A stretch of 64,000 nucleotides of DNA from Algibacter sp. (GCF_029245835.1 NZ_JAQWOO010000025.1:42192-106191), one strand, 5' to 3'. Counted from the stretch's first letter, positions 17,511 to 28,349 are shown. Notes: generated by a model from the sequence alone, not told the origin. Numbers and translations: made by a program.

Positions 17511-19637
17511 ATGGCAAGAGATTTAAAATTTACTAGAAATATAGGTATTGCTGCACATATTGATGCAGGAAAAACTACTACTACAGAGCGTATTCTTTAT
17601 TATACAGGGGTTTCGCATAAAATTGGAGAAGTACATGATGGTGCTGCTACAATGGACTGGATGGAGCAAGAGCAAGAAAGAGGTATAACAATTACTTCTG
17701 CTGCTACTACTTGTGAATGGAAGTTTCCTATTGAAAATGGGGAGCCAACACCAGAAACTAAAGGCTATCACTTTAATATCATTGACACACCGGGCCACGT
17801 TGATTTTACGGTTGAAGTAAACCGTTCTTTACGTGTACTTGATGGTTTAGTATTCTTGTTTAGTGCAGTTGATGGTGTTGAGCCACAATCTGAGACTAAC
17901 TGGAGACTAGCTGATAACTATAAAGTTCCAAGAATTGGTTTCGTTAACAAAATGGACCGTCAAGGATCTGATTTTTTAGGTGTTTGTCAACAAGTAAAAG
18001 ATATGTTAAAATCTAATGCGGTGCCAATCGTTTTAAACATTGGTGACGAAGATGATTTTAAAGGTATTATAGATTTGGTTAAAAACAGAGCTATTGTTTG
18101 GCATGACGAAACTCAAGGGGCAACTTTTGATGTTATTGAAATTCCAGAGGAGTTAAAAGAAGAAGCTCGTAAATACCGTGCGTTACTTATAGAAGAAGTA
18201 GCAGGGTATGATGAAGATCTTTTAGAGAAATTCATGGAAGATGAAGATTCTATTACAGAAGAAGAAGTGCATGCTGCGCTTAGAGCTGCTGTGATGGATA
18301 TGGCTATCATTCCAATGATTTGTGGTTCTGCATTTAAAAATAAAGGGGTACAGTTTTTATTAGATGCTGTATGTCGTTATTTGCCTTCTCCAATGGATAA
18401 AGATGGTATTGTAGGTGTTAACCCAGATACAGATAAAGAAGAATTACGTAAGCCAGATGTAAAGGAGCCATTTGCTGCTTTAGCATTTAAAATTGCTACG
18501 GACCCTTTCGTAGGTCGTTTAGCATTCTTTCGCGCCTATTCTGGTCGTTTAGATGCAGGCTCTTATGTATTGAATAACCGTTCAGGTAAAAAAGAACGTA
18601 TTTCACGTATCTATCAAATGCATGCTAACAAGCAAAATGCAATTGATTTTATAGAAGCTGGAGATATTGGAGCTGCTGTTGGATTTAAATCAATCAAAAC
18701 AGGAGATACACTTTCAGCTGAAAAACACCCTATAGTCTTAGAATCTATGGACTTCCCTGATCCAGTAATTGGTATTGCGGTTGAGCCAAAAACTAAAGCG
18801 GATGTTGATAAATTAGGGATGGGCTTAGCTAAATTAGCTGAAGAAGATCCTACATTTACAGTGCGTTCAGACGAAGCTTCAGGACAGACGATTATTTCTG
18901 GAATGGGTGAGCTTCACTTAGATGTTATTGTTGACCGTTTAAGACGAGAATTTAAAGTTGAGGTTAACCAAGGTCAGCCACAAGTTGAATATAAAGAAGC
19001 TATAACACAATCTGCAGACCATAGAGAAGTTTATAAAAAACAATCTGGTGGTCGTGGTAAATTTGCTGATATCGTATTTACGATTGAGCCAGCAGATGAA
19101 GGTGTTGTAGGTCTACAGTTTGAATCTGTAATTAAAGGTGGTAATGTTCCTAAGGAATTTATTCCTTCAATTGAAAAAGGATTTAAAATGGCAATGATTA
19201 ATGGACCATTAGCTGGTTTTGAAGTAGATGCCATGAAAGTGACATTGAAAGATGGATCTTATCATGATGTGGATTCTGATCAATTATCGTTCGAACTTGC
19301 AGCAAAATTAGGATTTAAAAATTCTGCAAAAGCAGCAAAAGCTGTAATTATGGAGCCAATTATGAAATTGGAAGTAATTACACCTGAAGAAAATATGGGT
19401 GATATCGTAGGGGATTTAAATCGTCGTCGTGGACAAATGAGCGATATGGGTGATAGAGCTGGAGCAAAAACGGTGAAAGCTACTGTGCCATTATCAGAAA
19501 TGTTTGGATATGTAACAACATTAAGAACATTATCTTCAGGTAGAGCAACATCAACAATGGAATTTTCTCACTATGCTGAAACGCCTTCTAATGTATCAGA
19601 AGAAGTAATAAAAGCAGCTAAAGGGGTTGAATCGTAA
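17511..19637 (+). CDS. fusA: Translation elongation factor G
   Basis: 708 aa, full length. G1 [13 protein letters not shown], switch I region with [13 protein letters not shown]3 DTPGHVDFT and G4 NKMDR are all intact, followed by EF-G domains II-V ([18 protein letters not shown] in domain [15 protein letters not shown] in domain V). It catalyses GTP-driven translocation. Spacing is 6 bp after rpsG and 12 bp before rpsJ. tuf does not follow, as is usual in Bacteroidota. Confidence 0.98.
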   Translation: MARDLKFTRNIGIAAHIDAGKTTTTERILYYTGVSHKIGEVHDGAATMDWMEQEQERGITITSAATTCEWKFPIENGEPTPETKGYHFNIIDTPGHVDFTVEVNRSLRVLDGLVFLFSAVDGVEPQSETNWRLADNYKVPRIGFVNKMDRQGSDFLGVCQQVKDMLKSNAVPIVLNIGDEDDFKGIIDLVKNRAIVWHDETQGATFDVIEIPEELKEEARKYRALLIEEVAGYDEDLLEKFMEDEDSITEEEVHAALRAAVMDMAIIPMICGSAFKNKGVQFLLDAVCRYLPSPMDKDGIVGVNPDTDKEELRKPDVKEPFAALAFKIATDPFVGRLAFFRAYSGRLDAGSYVLNNRSGKKERISRIYQMHANKQNAIDFIEAGDIGAAVGFKSIKTGDTLSAEKHPIVLESMDFPDPVIGIAVEPKTKADVDKLGMGLAKLAEEDPTFTVRSDEASGQTIISGMGELHLDVIVDRLRREFKVEVNQGQPQVEYKEAITQSADHREVYKKQSGGRGKFADIVFTIEPADEGVVGLQFESVIKGGNVPKEFIPSIEKGFKMAMINGPLAGFEVDAMKVTLKDGSYHDVDSDQLSFELAAKLGFKNSAKAAKAVIMEPIMKLEVITPEENMGDIVGDLNRRRGQMSDMGDRAGAKTVKATVPLSEMFGYVTTLRTLSSGRATSTMEFSHYAETPSNVSEEVIKAAKGVES

Positions 19638-19649
19638 ATCTTAAGAAAA

Positions 19650-19955
19650 ATGAGTCAAAAAATCAGAATAAAATTAAAGTCTTACGATCATAACTTAGTA
19701 GATAAGTCTGCAGATAAGATTGTAAAAACAGTAAAAAGCACCGGAGCTGTTGTAACGGGACCAATTCCATTACCAACGCACAAGAAAATTTTCACTGTAT
19801 TACGTTCTCCACACGTAAACAAGAAATCAAGAGAACAATTTCAATTAAGCTCTTACAAGAGATTATTAGATATTTACTCTTCGTCATCAAAAACTATTGA
19901 TGCGTTAATGAAGCTTGAATTACCAAGTGGTGTTGAAGTAGAGATTAAAGTGTAA
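19650..19955 (+). CDS. rpsJ: 30S ribosomal protein S10
   Basis: 101 aa. [15 protein letters not shown] near the start and [19 protein letters not shown] are the S10 signatures; the long loop contacts the 30S head and NusB (NusE role in antitermination). Here it is joined to fusA (12 bp) and cut off from rplC by 216 bp holding an interspersed repeat and a strong hairpin, so the classical S10 operon begins one gene later. Confidence 0.98.
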   Translation: MSQKIRIKLKSYDHNLVDKSADKIVKTVKSTGAVVTGPIPLPTHKKIFTVLRSPHVNKKSREQFQLSSYKRLLDIYSSSSKTIDALMKLELPSGVEVEIKV

Positions 19956-20012
19956 TGAAACTTTATTTTCAAAAGCAAAAGCGAATTGGAAATAATTAGT
20001 TGAATACATCCC

Positions 20013-20054
20013 GAACTTGTTTCGAGATCTCATGAAAGATACTGAACCAAGTTC
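20013..20054. repeat. Interspersed inverted repeat (GAACTTG...CAAGTTC)
   Basis: GAACTTGTTTC (20013-20023) and its near-complement GAACCAAGTTC (20044-20054) flank a short loop. This resembles short dispersed repeats common between genes in Flavobacteriaceae. It lies in the rpsJ-rplC gap upstream of the terminator-like hairpin. Confidence 0.5.
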
Positions 20055-20104
20055 AGCATAAAACATGTCCTAAGCTGCGAGCGAAGGAAAAACGGTAAAA
20101 ATAC

Positions 20105-20142
20105 AATTCAAGGCTGAAACGTATTTTCAGCCTTGAATTTTA
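20105..20142 (+). terminator. Strong hairpin with T-run in the rplC leader (terminator or attenuator)
   Basis: A perfect 15-bp stem: AATTCAAGGCTGAAA (20105-20119), loop CGTAT, TTTCAGCCTTGAATT (20125-20139), then TTTT. It ends 30 bp before the rplC ATG. No TTTG and no TAnnTTTG element exists anywhere in the 216-bp gap, so the S10 genes appear to depend on read-through or on a non-standard promoter. An attenuator controlled by a ribosomal protein is possible. Confidence 0.8.
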
Positions 20143-20171
20143 ATAATTAGTAATAAATTAAATAAATAATT

Positions 20172-20789
20172 ATGTCTGGGTTAATTGGAAAAAAAATCGG
20201 TATGACCAGCATCTTTGATGAAAACGGGAAGAACATTCCTTGTACAGTAATCGAAGCTGGACCATGTATCGTTACCCAAGTCAGAACTGAAGAAGTTGAC
20301 GGCTATAAAGCTGTTCAATTAGGTTTCGATGACGCGACAGAAAAAAGCGCTACGAAAGCAGACTTAGGTCATGCTAAAAAAGCGGGTACTTCTGTAAAAC
20401 GCAAAATCGTCGAATTTAAAGGTTTTGATGAGGAGTACAAATTGGGAGATGCAATCACTGTTGAACATTTCACTGAAGGTGAATTTGTTGATGTAGCAGG
20501 AACATCTAAAGGTAAAGGATTTCAAGGTGTTGTAAAACGTCATGGTTTCGGTGGTGTAGGACAAGCTACTCACGGACAACATAACCGTTTAAGAGCGCCA
20601 GGATCTATTGGAGCTGCATCTTACCCTGCTCGTGTTTTTAAAGGCATGAAAATGGCAGGTAGAATGGGTGGAGACACAGTTAAAGTTCAAAATTTAAGAG
20701 TTTTAAAAGTAGTTGCTGAAAAGAATCTACTTGTGATTAAAGGATGTGTTCCTGGTCATAAAAACGCTTATGTAATTATTAGAAAATAA
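20172..20789 (+). CDS. rplC: 50S ribosomal protein L3
   Basis: 205 aa. Starts [19 protein letters not shown]; the extended loop motif [15 protein letters not shown] and the GHQR-like THGQHNR region are intact, with [20 protein letters not shown] behind them. L3 is an early assembly protein near the peptidyl transferase centre. Its stop overlaps the rplD start by one base (TAATG). It is first behind the strong hairpin at 20105. Confidence 0.98.
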   Translation: MSGLIGKKIGMTSIFDENGKNIPCTVIEAGPCIVTQVRTEEVDGYKAVQLGFDDATEKSATKADLGHAKKAGTSVKRKIVEFKGFDEEYKLGDAITVEHFTEGEFVDVAGTSKGKGFQGVVKRHGFGGVGQATHGQHNRLRAPGSIGAASYPARVFKGMKMAGRMGGDTVKVQNLRVLKVVAEKNLLVIKGCVPGHKNAYVIIRK

Positions 20790-21418
20790 TGAAAGTAGCA
20801 GTTTTAGATATAAACGGAAAAGACACAGGTAGAAAGGCAGACCTTTCTAAAGATGTGTTTGCTATTGAGCCTAATAATCACGCCGTGTATTTGGATGTTA
20901 AACAATATTTAGCAAACCAACGTCAAGGAACTCACAAATCGAAAGAAAGAGCTGAGATTTCAGGATCTACACGTAAGATTAAAAAGCAAAAAGGAACTGG
21001 TACAGCAAGAGCTGGATCTATTAAGTCTGGTGTGTTTAAAGGTGGTGGTCGTATGTTCGGTCCAAGACCAAGAAATTACAACTTCAAACTTAATAAAAAC
21101 TTAAAGCGATTAGCACGTAAATCAGCATTAAGTATCAAAGCGGGTGAAAAGTCAATTACGGTTTTAGAAGACTTTAATTTTGACACTGTAAAGACTAAGA
21201 ATTTTACAGCAGTTTTAAAGGCATTAGAGCTTGAAAACAAAAAAACACTCTTTGTGTTGGGTGGGTCAAATAATAACGTATATTTGTCATCGCGCAATTT
21301 AAAAAGCTCTGAAGTTATAACGTCTTCAGAATTAAGTACTTATAAGATTTTAAATGCAAGTCAAATAGTTTTATTAGAAGGTGCTTTAGCAGGAATTGAA
21401 ACAAATTTAAGTAAATAG
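20789..21418 (+). CDS. rplD: 50S ribosomal protein L4
   Basis: 209 aa. The exit-tunnel loop is present (GTGTARAGSIKSGVFKGGG, then GPRPRNYNFKLNK). In E. coli L4 represses the S10 operon by acting on its leader and by causing attenuation; the strong hairpin ahead of rplC in this genome would be a candidate target. It overlaps rplC by one base and is 5 bp from rplW. Confidence 0.98.
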   Translation: MKVAVLDINGKDTGRKADLSKDVFAIEPNNHAVYLDVKQYLANQRQGTHKSKERAEISGSTRKIKKQKGTGTARAGSIKSGVFKGGGRMFGPRPRNYNFKLNKNLKRLARKSALSIKAGEKSITVLEDFNFDTVKTKNFTAVLKALELENKKTLFVLGGSNNNVYLSSRNLKSSEVITSSELSTYKILNASQIVLLEGALAGIETNLSK

Positions 21419-21423
21419 AAACA

Positions 21424-21714
21424 ATGAATATCTTAATTAAACCTATAATCACAGAAAAAGCAACAGCTAATAGCGAGTTAAGAAACTGCTATACTTTTGC
21501 CGTGAATACAAAGGCGAACAAGGTAGAAATCAAAAAAGCGGTGGAAGCTGCTTATGGTGTTTCTGTTGAAAAAGTTCGTACTATAAATGTCCGTCCAGAT
21601 CGCAGTACCAAGTTTACAAAAACGGGTATTCAACATGGTAAAACAAATGCTGTTAAAAAAGCAATTGTACAACTGGCGGAAGGTGAAATGATTGATTTAT
21701 ACAGTAACATGTAA
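21424..21714 (+). CDS. rplW: 50S ribosomal protein L23
   Basis: 96 aa. ILIKPIITEKATA at the start and NKVEIKKAVEAAYGVSVEKVRTIN are typical. L23 sits at the tunnel exit and docks trigger factor and SRP. Tightly linked to rplD (5 bp) and rplB (10 bp). Confidence 0.97.
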   Translation: MNILIKPIITEKATANSELRNCYTFAVNTKANKVEIKKAVEAAYGVSVEKVRTINVRPDRSTKFTKTGIQHGKTNAVKKAIVQLAEGEMIDLYSNM

Positions 21715-21724
21715 TTAAAGACTA

Positions 21725-22552
21725 ATGTCAGTAAGAAAATTAAAACCAATCACACCAGGACAGCGATTTAGAGTAGTAAATGGCTATGATGCTATTACTA
21801 CTGATAAGCCGGAAAAGAGTTTACTCGTTCCGAATAAAAGGTCTGGTGGTAGAAACAGTGAAGGAAAAATGACTATGCGCTACATCGGTGGTGGTCATAA
21901 GAAAAAGTATCGTATTATTGATTTTAAAAGAGACAAAGCTGGGATTCCTGGTGAAGTTGCTTCGATACAATACGATCCTAACAGAACAGCTTTTATTGCA
22001 TTATTGAACTATCAAGATGGTGAGAAAAGATACATTATTGCACAAAATGGACTTCAAGTTGGGCAAAATGTAGTGTCTGGTAAAGAAGGTGTTGCTCCAG
22101 AAATTGGGAATGCGATGCCATTAAGTGAAATTCCTCTAGGAACAATTATTTCTTGTATAGAGTTGCGTCCAGGGCAAGGTGCTATTATGGCGCGTAGTGC
22201 AGGAGCTTTTGCTCAGTTAATGGCAAGAGATGGTAAGTTTGCTACGGTTAAATTACCATCAGGTGAAACAAGATTAATTCTTGCTAATTGTATGGCTACT
22301 ATAGGTGTGGTTTCTAACTCAGATCATCAATTATTAGTTGGTGGTAAAGCAGGTAGAACAAGATGGTTAGGAAGAAGACCACGTACTAGACCAGTAGTTA
22401 TGAACCCAGTTGATCACCCAATGGGTGGTGGTGAAGGTAAGTCTTCAGGTGGACATCCTCGTTCTAGAAACGGAATTCCAGCTAAAGGTTACAGAACCCG
22501 TTCTAAAACTAAGTCAAGTAATAAATATATTGTAGAACGTAGAAAGAAATAA
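21725..22552 (+). CDS. rplB: 50S ribosomal protein L2
   Basis: 275 aa. [35 protein letters not shown] and the C-terminal [13 protein letters not shown] loop, whose histidine ([10 protein letters not shown]) is close to the peptidyl transferase centre, are intact. Needed for subunit joining. 3 bp before rpsS. Confidence 0.98.
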   Translation: MSVRKLKPITPGQRFRVVNGYDAITTDKPEKSLLVPNKRSGGRNSEGKMTMRYIGGGHKKKYRIIDFKRDKAGIPGEVASIQYDPNRTAFIALLNYQDGEKRYIIAQNGLQVGQNVVSGKEGVAPEIGNAMPLSEIPLGTIISCIELRPGQGAIMARSAGAFAQLMARDGKFATVKLPSGETRLILANCMATIGVVSNSDHQLLVGGKAGRTRWLGRRPRTRPVVMNPVDHPMGGGEGKSSGGHPRSRNGIPAKGYRTRSKTKSSNKYIVERRKK

Positions 22553-22555
22553 GAC

Positions 22556-22834
22556 ATGGCAAGATCATTAAAAAAAGGACCTTACGTTCATTATAAATTA
22601 GAAAAGAAAGTAGCTGTTAATGTTGAATCAAACAAAAAAACAGTGATCAAAACCTGGTCTAGAGCCAGTATGATTACTCCAGATTTTGTTGGACAAACTA
22701 TAGCAGTGCACAATGGCCGTCAATTTGTTCCAGTATATGTTACTGAAAACATGGTAGGTCATAAATTAGGAGAATTTTCACCAACACGTTCATTTCGTGG
22801 ACATGCAGGTGCTAAAAATAAAGGTAAAAAGTAG
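22556..22834 (+). CDS. rpsS: 30S ribosomal protein S19
   Basis: 92 aa. [30 protein letters not shown] and [16 protein letters not shown] identify S19, which forms a complex with S13 in the 30S head. 3 bp after rplB, 6 bp before rplV. Confidence 0.98.
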   Translation: MARSLKKGPYVHYKLEKKVAVNVESNKKTVIKTWSRASMITPDFVGQTIAVHNGRQFVPVYVTENMVGHKLGEFSPTRSFRGHAGAKNKGKK

Positions 22835-22840
22835 TAAGCT

Positions 22841-23248
22841 ATGGGAAGTCGTAAAAAACAAATGGCAGACGCTATTAAGGAAGCAAAAAAGCATATTGCT
22901 TTTGCGAAACTTAATAACTGTCCTACATCACCAAGAAAAATGCGTTTAGTAGCTGATTTAGTAAGAGGCGAAAAAGTAGAACATGCACTTAATATCTTAA
23001 AGTTCAACCAAAAGGAAGCTTCTGGTCGTTTAGAAACATTGTTACTGTCTGCAATTGCAAACTGGCAAGCAAAAAACGAAGATGCAAGTATAGAAGAGGC
23101 TGAACTTTTTGTAAAAGAGATTACAGTTGATAGCGGATCTATGTTAAAGAGATTGCGTCCAGCGCCTCAAGGTCGTGCACACAGAATTAGAAAACGTTCA
23201 AACCACGTAACAATCGTAGTTGGAGCTAAAAATAACACACAAGCTTAA
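22841..23248 (+). CDS. rplV: 50S ribosomal protein L22
   Basis: 135 aa, slightly long because of an N-terminal extension rich in Lys and Ala ([16 protein letters not shown]). [18 protein letters not shown] and the tunnel beta-hairpin [19 protein letters not shown] are conserved; macrolide-resistance changes would map to this hairpin and none is evident. 6 bp from both neighbours. Confidence 0.97.
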   Translation: MGSRKKQMADAIKEAKKHIAFAKLNNCPTSPRKMRLVADLVRGEKVEHALNILKFNQKEASGRLETLLLSAIANWQAKNEDASIEEAELFVKEITVDSGSMLKRLRPAPQGRAHRIRKRSNHVTIVVGAKNNTQA

Positions 23249-23254
23249 TAGAGT

Positions 23255-23974
23255 ATGGGACAAAAAACAAATCCAATCGGAAATCGCTTAGGAATTATCA
23301 GAGGATGGGAATCTAACTGGTACGGAGGAAACGATTATGGTGATAAACTTGCCGAAGACGATAAGATTAGAAAATACGTTCACGCGCGTTTATCTAAAGC
23401 TAGTGTTAGTAGAGTAATTATTGAGAGAACTTTAAAACTTGTAACCGTTACTATCACTACTGCTAGACCTGGTATTATTATCGGAAAAGGCGGACAAGAG
23501 GTAGACAAGTTAAAAGAAGAACTTAAGAAAATTACTGGAAAAGAAGTTCAGATTAACATCTTTGAAATTAAGAGACCTGAACTTGATGCATTTTTAGTAG
23601 GATCAAGCATCGCTCGTCAAATTGAAAATAGAATTTCATACAGACGTGCAATTAAGATGGCTATAGCTGCTACAATGCGTATGAACGCTGAAGGAATTAA
23701 AATCCAGATTAGTGGTCGTTTAAATGGTGCTGAAATGGCACGTTCTGAACACTACAAAGAAGGACGTATTCCTTTATCAACTTTCAGAGCCGATATTGAC
23801 TATGCTTTAGTTGAGGCACACACTACTTATGGTAGGTTAGGTGTTAAAGTATGGATCATGAAAGGTGAAGTATATGGTAAAAGAGAACTTTCTCCGCTTG
23901 TTGGATTATCTAAGAAGCAAGGAAAAGGTGGAGCCGGAAGAGGAGGCAATAAAGGACCTCGTCGTAGAAAGTAA
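23255..23974 (+). CDS. rpsC: 30S ribosomal protein S3
   Basis: 239 aa. [16 protein letters not shown] start, KH type II domain with [15 protein letters not shown] [17 protein letters not shown], and the C-terminal domain with [12 protein letters not shown]. The tail is basic and Gly-rich. Part of the mRNA entry helicase. 21 bp before rplP. Confidence 0.98.
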   Translation: MGQKTNPIGNRLGIIRGWESNWYGGNDYGDKLAEDDKIRKYVHARLSKASVSRVIIERTLKLVTVTITTARPGIIIGKGGQEVDKLKEELKKITGKEVQINIFEIKRPELDAFLVGSSIARQIENRISYRRAIKMAIAATMRMNAEGIKIQISGRLNGAEMARSEHYKEGRIPLSTFRADIDYALVEAHTTYGRLGVKVWIMKGEVYGKRELSPLVGLSKKQGKGGAGRGGNKGPRRRK

Positions 23975-23995
23975 TTTTTTATAAAGTAAAGAAAA

Positions 23996-24415
23996 ATGTT
24001 ACAGCCTAAAAGAACAAAATTTCGTAAACAACAAAAAGGACGTATGAAAGGTCTCTCTGGACGAGGACATCAACTTTCAAGCGGTACTTTTGGAATAAAA
24101 GCATTGGACGCTACGTTTATTACAGCACGTCAAATTGAAGCAGCACGTATTGCCGCAACACGTTACATGAAAAGAGAAGGTCAACTTTGGATTAAAATAT
24201 TTCCAGACAAGCCTATTACAAAAAAGCCTCTTGAAGTACGTATGGGTAAAGGTAAAGGTGCCGTTGAATTATGGGTAGCTGTATGTAGACCAGGTCGTGT
24301 TTTATTTGAAGTCGGTGGGGTGCCATTAGACGTTGCAAAAGAAGCATTACGTTTAGCAGCACAAAAACTACCAGTAAAAACTAAGTTTTTAATCGCTCGC
24401 GATTACGAAGCATAA
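23996..24415 (+). CDS. rplP: 50S ribosomal protein L16
   Basis: 139 aa. [18 protein letters not shown] start and [14 protein letters not shown] are the L16 signatures; it contacts the A-site tRNA elbow. The Arg of RMGKGKG that is hydroxylated by RoxA in some bacteria is present. 9 bp before rpmC. Confidence 0.98.
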   Translation: MLQPKRTKFRKQQKGRMKGLSGRGHQLSSGTFGIKALDATFITARQIEAARIAATRYMKREGQLWIKIFPDKPITKKPLEVRMGKGKGAVELWVAVCRPGRVLFEVGGVPLDVAKEALRLAAQKLPVKTKFLIARDYEA

Positions 24416-24424
24416 TAATTTGAT

Positions 24425-24619
24425 ATGATGAAACAATCAGAAATTAAAGAATTATCTGTAGCTGAGTTAAAAGACAAACTTGGTGAAACAAAAAAGAGTT
24501 ATTCAGACCTAAAATTGGCTCATGCAATATCTCCTTTAGAAAATCCAATTCAATTACGTTCTATAAGAAGAACTATAGCTAGAATTGCGACCGAATTAAC
24601 TAAAAGAGAATTACAATAA
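24425..24619 (+). CDS. rpmC: 50S ribosomal protein L29
   Basis: 64 aa, two-helix protein: MKQSEIKELSVAELKDKL and NPIQLRSIRRTIARI. The start is ATGATG; either Met could be used and the second is more usual for the family. L29 lies by the tunnel exit next to L23. Confidence 0.96.
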   Translation: MMKQSEIKELSVAELKDKLGETKKSYSDLKLAHAISPLENPIQLRSIRRTIARIATELTKRELQ

Positions 24620-24631
24620 TTCTGCTGAAAG

Positions 24632-24889
24632 ATGGAAACAAGAAATTTAAGAAAAGAACGTATAGGAGTTGTTACAAGTAACAAAATGCAAAAATCAATA
24701 GTTGTTGCAGAGGTTAAAAAAGTAAAACACCCTATGTATGGTAAGTTCGTGTTGAAAACGAAAAAATACGTTGCGCACGACGAGACAAACGACTGTAATA
24801 TTGGAGATACAGTAAAGATCATGGAAACAAGACCTTTAAGTAAATCTAAATGTTGGAGATTAGTAGAAATCCTAGAAAGAGCTAAATAA
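24632..24889 (+). CDS. rpsQ: 30S ribosomal protein S17
   Basis: 85 aa. [19 protein letters not shown] and [22 protein letters not shown] identify S17, an OB-fold primary 16S rRNA binder. 12 bp after rpmC, 2 bp before rplN. Confidence 0.97.
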   Translation: METRNLRKERIGVVTSNKMQKSIVVAEVKKVKHPMYGKFVLKTKKYVAHDETNDCNIGDTVKIMETRPLSKSKCWRLVEILERAK

Positions 24890-24891
24890 TT

Positions 24892-25260
24892 ATGTTACAA
24901 CAAGAATCAAGAATAAAAGTAGCAGACAACACTGGAGCAAAAGAAGTTTTAGTTATCCGTGTTTTAGGAGGAACTAAAAGAAGATATGCTTCTGTAGGAG
25001 ACAAAATTGTTGTGTCTGTTAAAGATGCAACTCCTAATGGAAACATTAAGAAAAAAGCAGTTTCTACAGCAGTTGTTGTGCGTACTAAGAAAGAAGTAAG
25101 AAGACCAGATGGATCTTATATAAGATTTGACGATAATGCATGTGTTTTATTAAACCCAACAGGTGAGATGAGAGGTACACGTGTATTTGGTCCTGTTGCT
25201 AGAGAGCTTCGTGATAAACAATTCATGAAGATTGTATCATTAGCGCCAGAGGTGCTTTAA
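24892..25260 (+). CDS. rplN: 50S ribosomal protein L14
   Basis: 122 aa. [19 protein letters not shown] is the conserved start and [14 protein letters not shown] the conserved end region. It contributes to the intersubunit bridge B8 and is the site of RsfS action. 14 bp before rplX. Confidence 0.98.
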   Translation: MLQQESRIKVADNTGAKEVLVIRVLGGTKRRYASVGDKIVVSVKDATPNGNIKKKAVSTAVVVRTKKEVRRPDGSYIRFDDNACVLLNPTGEMRGTRVFGPVARELRDKQFMKIVSLAPEVL

Positions 25261-25274
25261 TACATTAATGTAAG

Positions 25275-25586
25275 ATGACAAAGCTTAAAATAAAAACTGG
25301 AGATACTGTAAAAGTAATTGCTGGAGATCATAAAGGATCTGAAGGTAAAGTACAAAAAGTAATTCTTGAAAAGAACAAGGCGATCGTTGAGGGTGTAAAC
25401 ATGGTTAAGAAACATACTAAACCAAGTGCACAAAATCCTCAAGGAGGAATCGTAGAGAAAGAAGCTGCTATTCATATTTCTAACTTATCATTGTTAACTT
25501 CAAAAGGAGAAACAACAAGAGTTGGTTATAAAATAGAAGGCGATAAAAAAGTAAGATATTCATTAAAATCTAATGAAGTAATATAG
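25275..25586 (+). CDS. rplX: 50S ribosomal protein L24
   Basis: 103 aa. A KOW motif ([20 protein letters not shown]) opens the protein, followed by [12 protein letters not shown] and [14 protein letters not shown]. One of the two assembly-initiator proteins of the 50S subunit. 2 bp before rplE. Confidence 0.97.
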   Translation: MTKLKIKTGDTVKVIAGDHKGSEGKVQKVILEKNKAIVEGVNMVKKHTKPSAQNPQGGIVEKEAAIHISNLSLLTSKGETTRVGYKIEGDKKVRYSLKSNEVI

Positions 25587-25588
25587 TT

Positions 25589-26140
25589 ATGGCATATTCA
25601 CCTAGACTTAAAGAAGAGTATAAAAGCAAAGTAGTTGCAGCTCTTACAGACGAATTTGGATATAAAAATGTAATGCAGGTTCCTAAACTTACCAAGATAG
25701 TTATATCTAAAGGTGTTGGAGCAGCCGTTGCAGACAAAAAGTTAATCGACTATGCGTTAGAAGAGATAACTACTATATCTGGACAAAAAGCGATAGCTAC
25801 ATTATCGAAAAAAGATGTTGCATCTTTTAAATTACGTAAAGGGATGCCAATTGGTGTTAAAGTAACTTTACGTGGTGAAAAAATGTACGAGTTTTTAGAT
25901 CGTTTAGTAACTTCAGCACTTCCGCGTGTTAGAGATTTTAACGGTATTAGAGCTACAGGATTTGATGGTAGAGGTAACTACAATTTAGGAGTTACTGAAC
26001 AAATTATATTCCCGGAAATAAACATTGATAAAGTCAATAAAATTTCTGGTATGGATATTACATTTGTAACAACCGCAGATACTGATAAAGAAGCAAAATC
26101 ATTATTAACTGAATTAGGATTACCTTTTCAAAAGAACTAA
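25589..26140 (+). CDS. rplE: 50S ribosomal protein L5
   Basis: 183 aa. [30 protein letters not shown] and the DFNGI region ([18 protein letters not shown]) are intact. L5 binds 5S rRNA and the P-site tRNA. 3 bp before rpsN. Confidence 0.98.
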   Translation: MAYSPRLKEEYKSKVVAALTDEFGYKNVMQVPKLTKIVISKGVGAAVADKKLIDYALEEITTISGQKAIATLSKKDVASFKLRKGMPIGVKVTLRGEKMYEFLDRLVTSALPRVRDFNGIRATGFDGRGNYNLGVTEQIIFPEINIDKVNKISGMDITFVTTADTDKEAKSLLTELGLPFQKN

Positions 26141-26143
26141 GAT

Positions 26144-26413
26144 ATGGCTAAAGAATCAATGAAAGCCCGTGAGGTGAAAAGAGCTAAAACAGTAGCTAAG
26201 TATGCTGAAAAACGTAAAGCTTTAAAAGAAGCTGGAGATTATGAAGCATTACAAAAGTTACCTAAAAATGCATCTCCTATTCGTCAGCATAATAGATGTA
26301 AATTAACAGGAAGACCAAAAGGTTATATGAGAACTTTTGGTATTTCTCGTGTAACATTCAGAGAAATGGCCAATCAAGGTCTTATCCCTGGTGTAAGAAA
26401 AGCTAGTTGGTAA
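26144..26413 (+). CDS. rpsN: 30S ribosomal protein S14, zinc-independent form
   Basis: 89 aa, the long C-minus type. The CxxC zinc ribbon of short S14 is absent; only one Cys ([14 protein letters not shown]) remains, and [14 protein letters not shown] follows. It needs no zinc, matching the Cys-poor L36 in this cluster. A 68-bp gap separates it from rpsH. Confidence 0.97.
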   Translation: MAKESMKAREVKRAKTVAKYAEKRKALKEAGDYEALQKLPKNASPIRQHNRCKLTGRPKGYMRTFGISRVTFREMANQGLIPGVRKASW

Positions 26414-26437
26414 TATTATTTAAATAATCGGGTTTAA

Positions 26438-26459
26438 GGTTCGAAATAATTCGAAAACC
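26438..26459 (+). promoter_or_regulatory. Possible hairpin ahead of rpsH
   Basis: GGTTCGAA (26438-26445) pairs with TTCGAAAACC (26450-26459) with a 2-nt bulge, in the only sizeable gap of the spc region. S8 autoregulates the spc operon in E. coli, so a regulatory role is conceivable, but no S8-site likeness was established. Confidence 0.25.
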
Positions 26460-26481
26460 AAGACCACAAAATCAATTCATT

Positions 26482-26880
26482 ATGTACTCAGATCCAATTG
26501 CGGATTATTTGACAAGAATTAGAAACGCAGTGCGTGCCAATCACAGAGTGGTTGAGATTCCTGCTTCTAATCTTAAAAAAGACATCACTAAAATATTATT
26601 CGAACAAGGATATATTTTAAGTTACAAATTTGATGATTCTTCAGTACAAGGCACTATTAAAATAGCGCTTAAGTACAATAAAGAAACTAAAGAATCAGTA
26701 ATTAAAAAACTTCAAAGAATTAGTACACCAGGTTTACGTAAGTATGCAGGCGCTAATGATTTACCACGTATCTTAAATGGTTTAGGTATTGCTATTGTTT
26801 CAACTTCTCACGGAGTTATGACAGGTAAACAGGCTACAAGGGATAATGTTGGAGGAGAAGTTTTATGTTACGTATACTAA
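26482..26880 (+). CDS. rpsH: 30S ribosomal protein S8
   Basis: 132 aa. YSDPIADYLTRIRNAVRANH start and the C-terminal STSHGVMTGKQATRDNVGGE-type motif are standard. It binds helix 21 of 16S rRNA. 17 bp before rplF. Confidence 0.98.
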   Translation: MYSDPIADYLTRIRNAVRANHRVVEIPASNLKKDITKILFEQGYILSYKFDDSSVQGTIKIALKYNKETKESVIKKLQRISTPGLRKYAGANDLPRILNGLGIAIVSTSHGVMTGKQATRDNVGGEVLCYVY

Positions 26881-26897
26881 TTTAAAGCCAGAAAGAA

Positions 26898-27440
26898 ATG
26901 TCAAGAATAGGAAATAATCCAGTAGCCATTCCAGAAGGTGTTACAGTAGACGTTAAAGATAGCGTTGTATCTGTAAAAGGAAAATTAGGAGAGTTAACAC
27001 AAAATTACGATTCTATAGAAATTAAAGTTGATGAAGGAAATGTTATGGTAACACGTTCTTCTGATACTAAAGATCAAAAAGCAAAACATGGTTTATACAG
27101 ATCATTAATGCATAATATGATTGAAGGTGTATCTAAGGGATGGACTAAAGAACTAGAATTGGTAGGTGTCGGTTATAGAGCATCAAACCAAGGACAAAAA
27201 TTAGATTTAGCCTTAGGATTTTCTCATAATATTGTTTTAAACGTTGCTCCAGAAGTAAAAGTTGAAACAATATCTGAAAAAGGAAAAAATCCAATTATAA
27301 AGTTAACATCATTCGATAAACAACTTGTTGGTCAAGTAGCTGCGAAGATTCGCGGATTTAGACCACCTGAGCCTTATAAAGGAAAAGGTATTAAATTCGT
27401 TGGTGAAGAATTAAGAAGAAAAGCAGGTAAATCAGCTTAA
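26898..27440 (+). CDS. rplF: 50S ribosomal protein L6
   Basis: 180 aa. SRIGNNPVAIPEGVTV start, ELVGVGYRA in the middle and RGFRPPEPYKGKGIKF near the end. Two-domain protein near the factor-binding site. 10 bp before rplR. Confidence 0.98.
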   Translation: MSRIGNNPVAIPEGVTVDVKDSVVSVKGKLGELTQNYDSIEIKVDEGNVMVTRSSDTKDQKAKHGLYRSLMHNMIEGVSKGWTKELELVGVGYRASNQGQKLDLALGFSHNIVLNVAPEVKVETISEKGKNPIIKLTSFDKQLVGQVAAKIRGFRPPEPYKGKGIKFVGEELRRKAGKSA

Positions 27441-27450
27441 TAATTAAGTT

Positions 27451-27807
27451 ATGGCATTGACAAAGAACGAAAGAAGACTAAGAATAAAAAGCAGAATCCG
27501 TAAGGTTGTTTCTGGTACAGAAGCAAGACCTAGATTAGCTGTTTATAGAAGTAATAAAGAAATTTATGCTCAAATAATTGATGATGTAACTGGTAAAACT
27601 ATTAGTGCTGCATCTTCAAGAGATAAAGATATTAGTTCTGCGAAAGCAACTAAATCAGAAGTAGCTAAATTAGTAGGTAAAGCACTTGCTGAAAAAGCTT
27701 TAAAAGCAGGTTTAGAAACTATTGCTTTTGATAGAGGTGGATATTTATACCACGGAAGAGTAAAATCATTAGCAGAAGGTGCTAGAGAAGCAGGACTTAA
27801 ATTCTAA
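27451..27807 (+). CDS. rplR: 50S ribosomal protein L18
   Basis: 118 aa. [20 protein letters not shown] and [22 protein letters not shown] are the L18 signatures; binds 5S rRNA with L5. 6 bp before rpsE. Confidence 0.97.
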   Translation: MALTKNERRLRIKSRIRKVVSGTEARPRLAVYRSNKEIYAQIIDDVTGKTISAASSRDKDISSAKATKSEVAKLVGKALAEKALKAGLETIAFDRGGYLYHGRVKSLAEGAREAGLKF

Positions 27808-27813
27808 GAAATT

Positions 27814-28338
27814 ATGTTTAAAAAATATAAAAGTGCAGAATTAGTAAAACCAGGTGGATTAGATCTTAAAGATCGTTTAGTTGGTGTACAAAGGGTTACA
27901 AAAGTAACTAAAGGTGGTAGAGCATTTGGTTTTTCAGCAATTGTAGTAGTTGGTGATGAAGCAGGTGTTGTAGGACAAGGTTTAGGGAAATCTAAAGACG
28001 TTGCTAGTGCAATTGCAAAGGCTGTTGAAGATGCTAAGAAAAACTTAGTTAGAATTCCGATTATCAAAGGAACATTACCACATGAGCAAAAAGGTAAATA
28101 CGGTGGCGCTAGAGTAAATATTATTCCTGCAGCTCCTGGTACAGGTGTAATCGCTGGTGGTGCTGTAAGAATAGTGCTTGAAGCAGTTGGTGTACATGAC
28201 GTATTATCTAAATCTCAAGGATCTTCAAATCCTCACAACGTTGTAAAAGCAACTTTTGATGCTTTATTACAATTAAGAGATGCAAATGCAATTGCTAGAG
28301 ATAGAGGTATAACACTTGAACAAGTTTTTAACGCTTAA
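27814..28338 (+). CDS. rpsE: 30S ribosomal protein S5
   Basis: 174 aa. [25 protein letters not shown] and [20 protein letters not shown] with [18 protein letters not shown] are conserved. Involved in mRNA unwinding and accuracy. 11 bp before rpmD. Confidence 0.98.
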   Translation: MFKKYKSAELVKPGGLDLKDRLVGVQRVTKVTKGGRAFGFSAIVVVGDEAGVVGQGLGKSKDVASAIAKAVEDAKKNLVRIPIIKGTLPHEQKGKYGGARVNIIPAAPGTGVIAGGAVRIVLEAVGVHDVLSKSQGSSNPHNVVKATFDALLQLRDANAIARDRGITLEQVFNA

Positions 28339-28349
28339 TATAGACAGAA

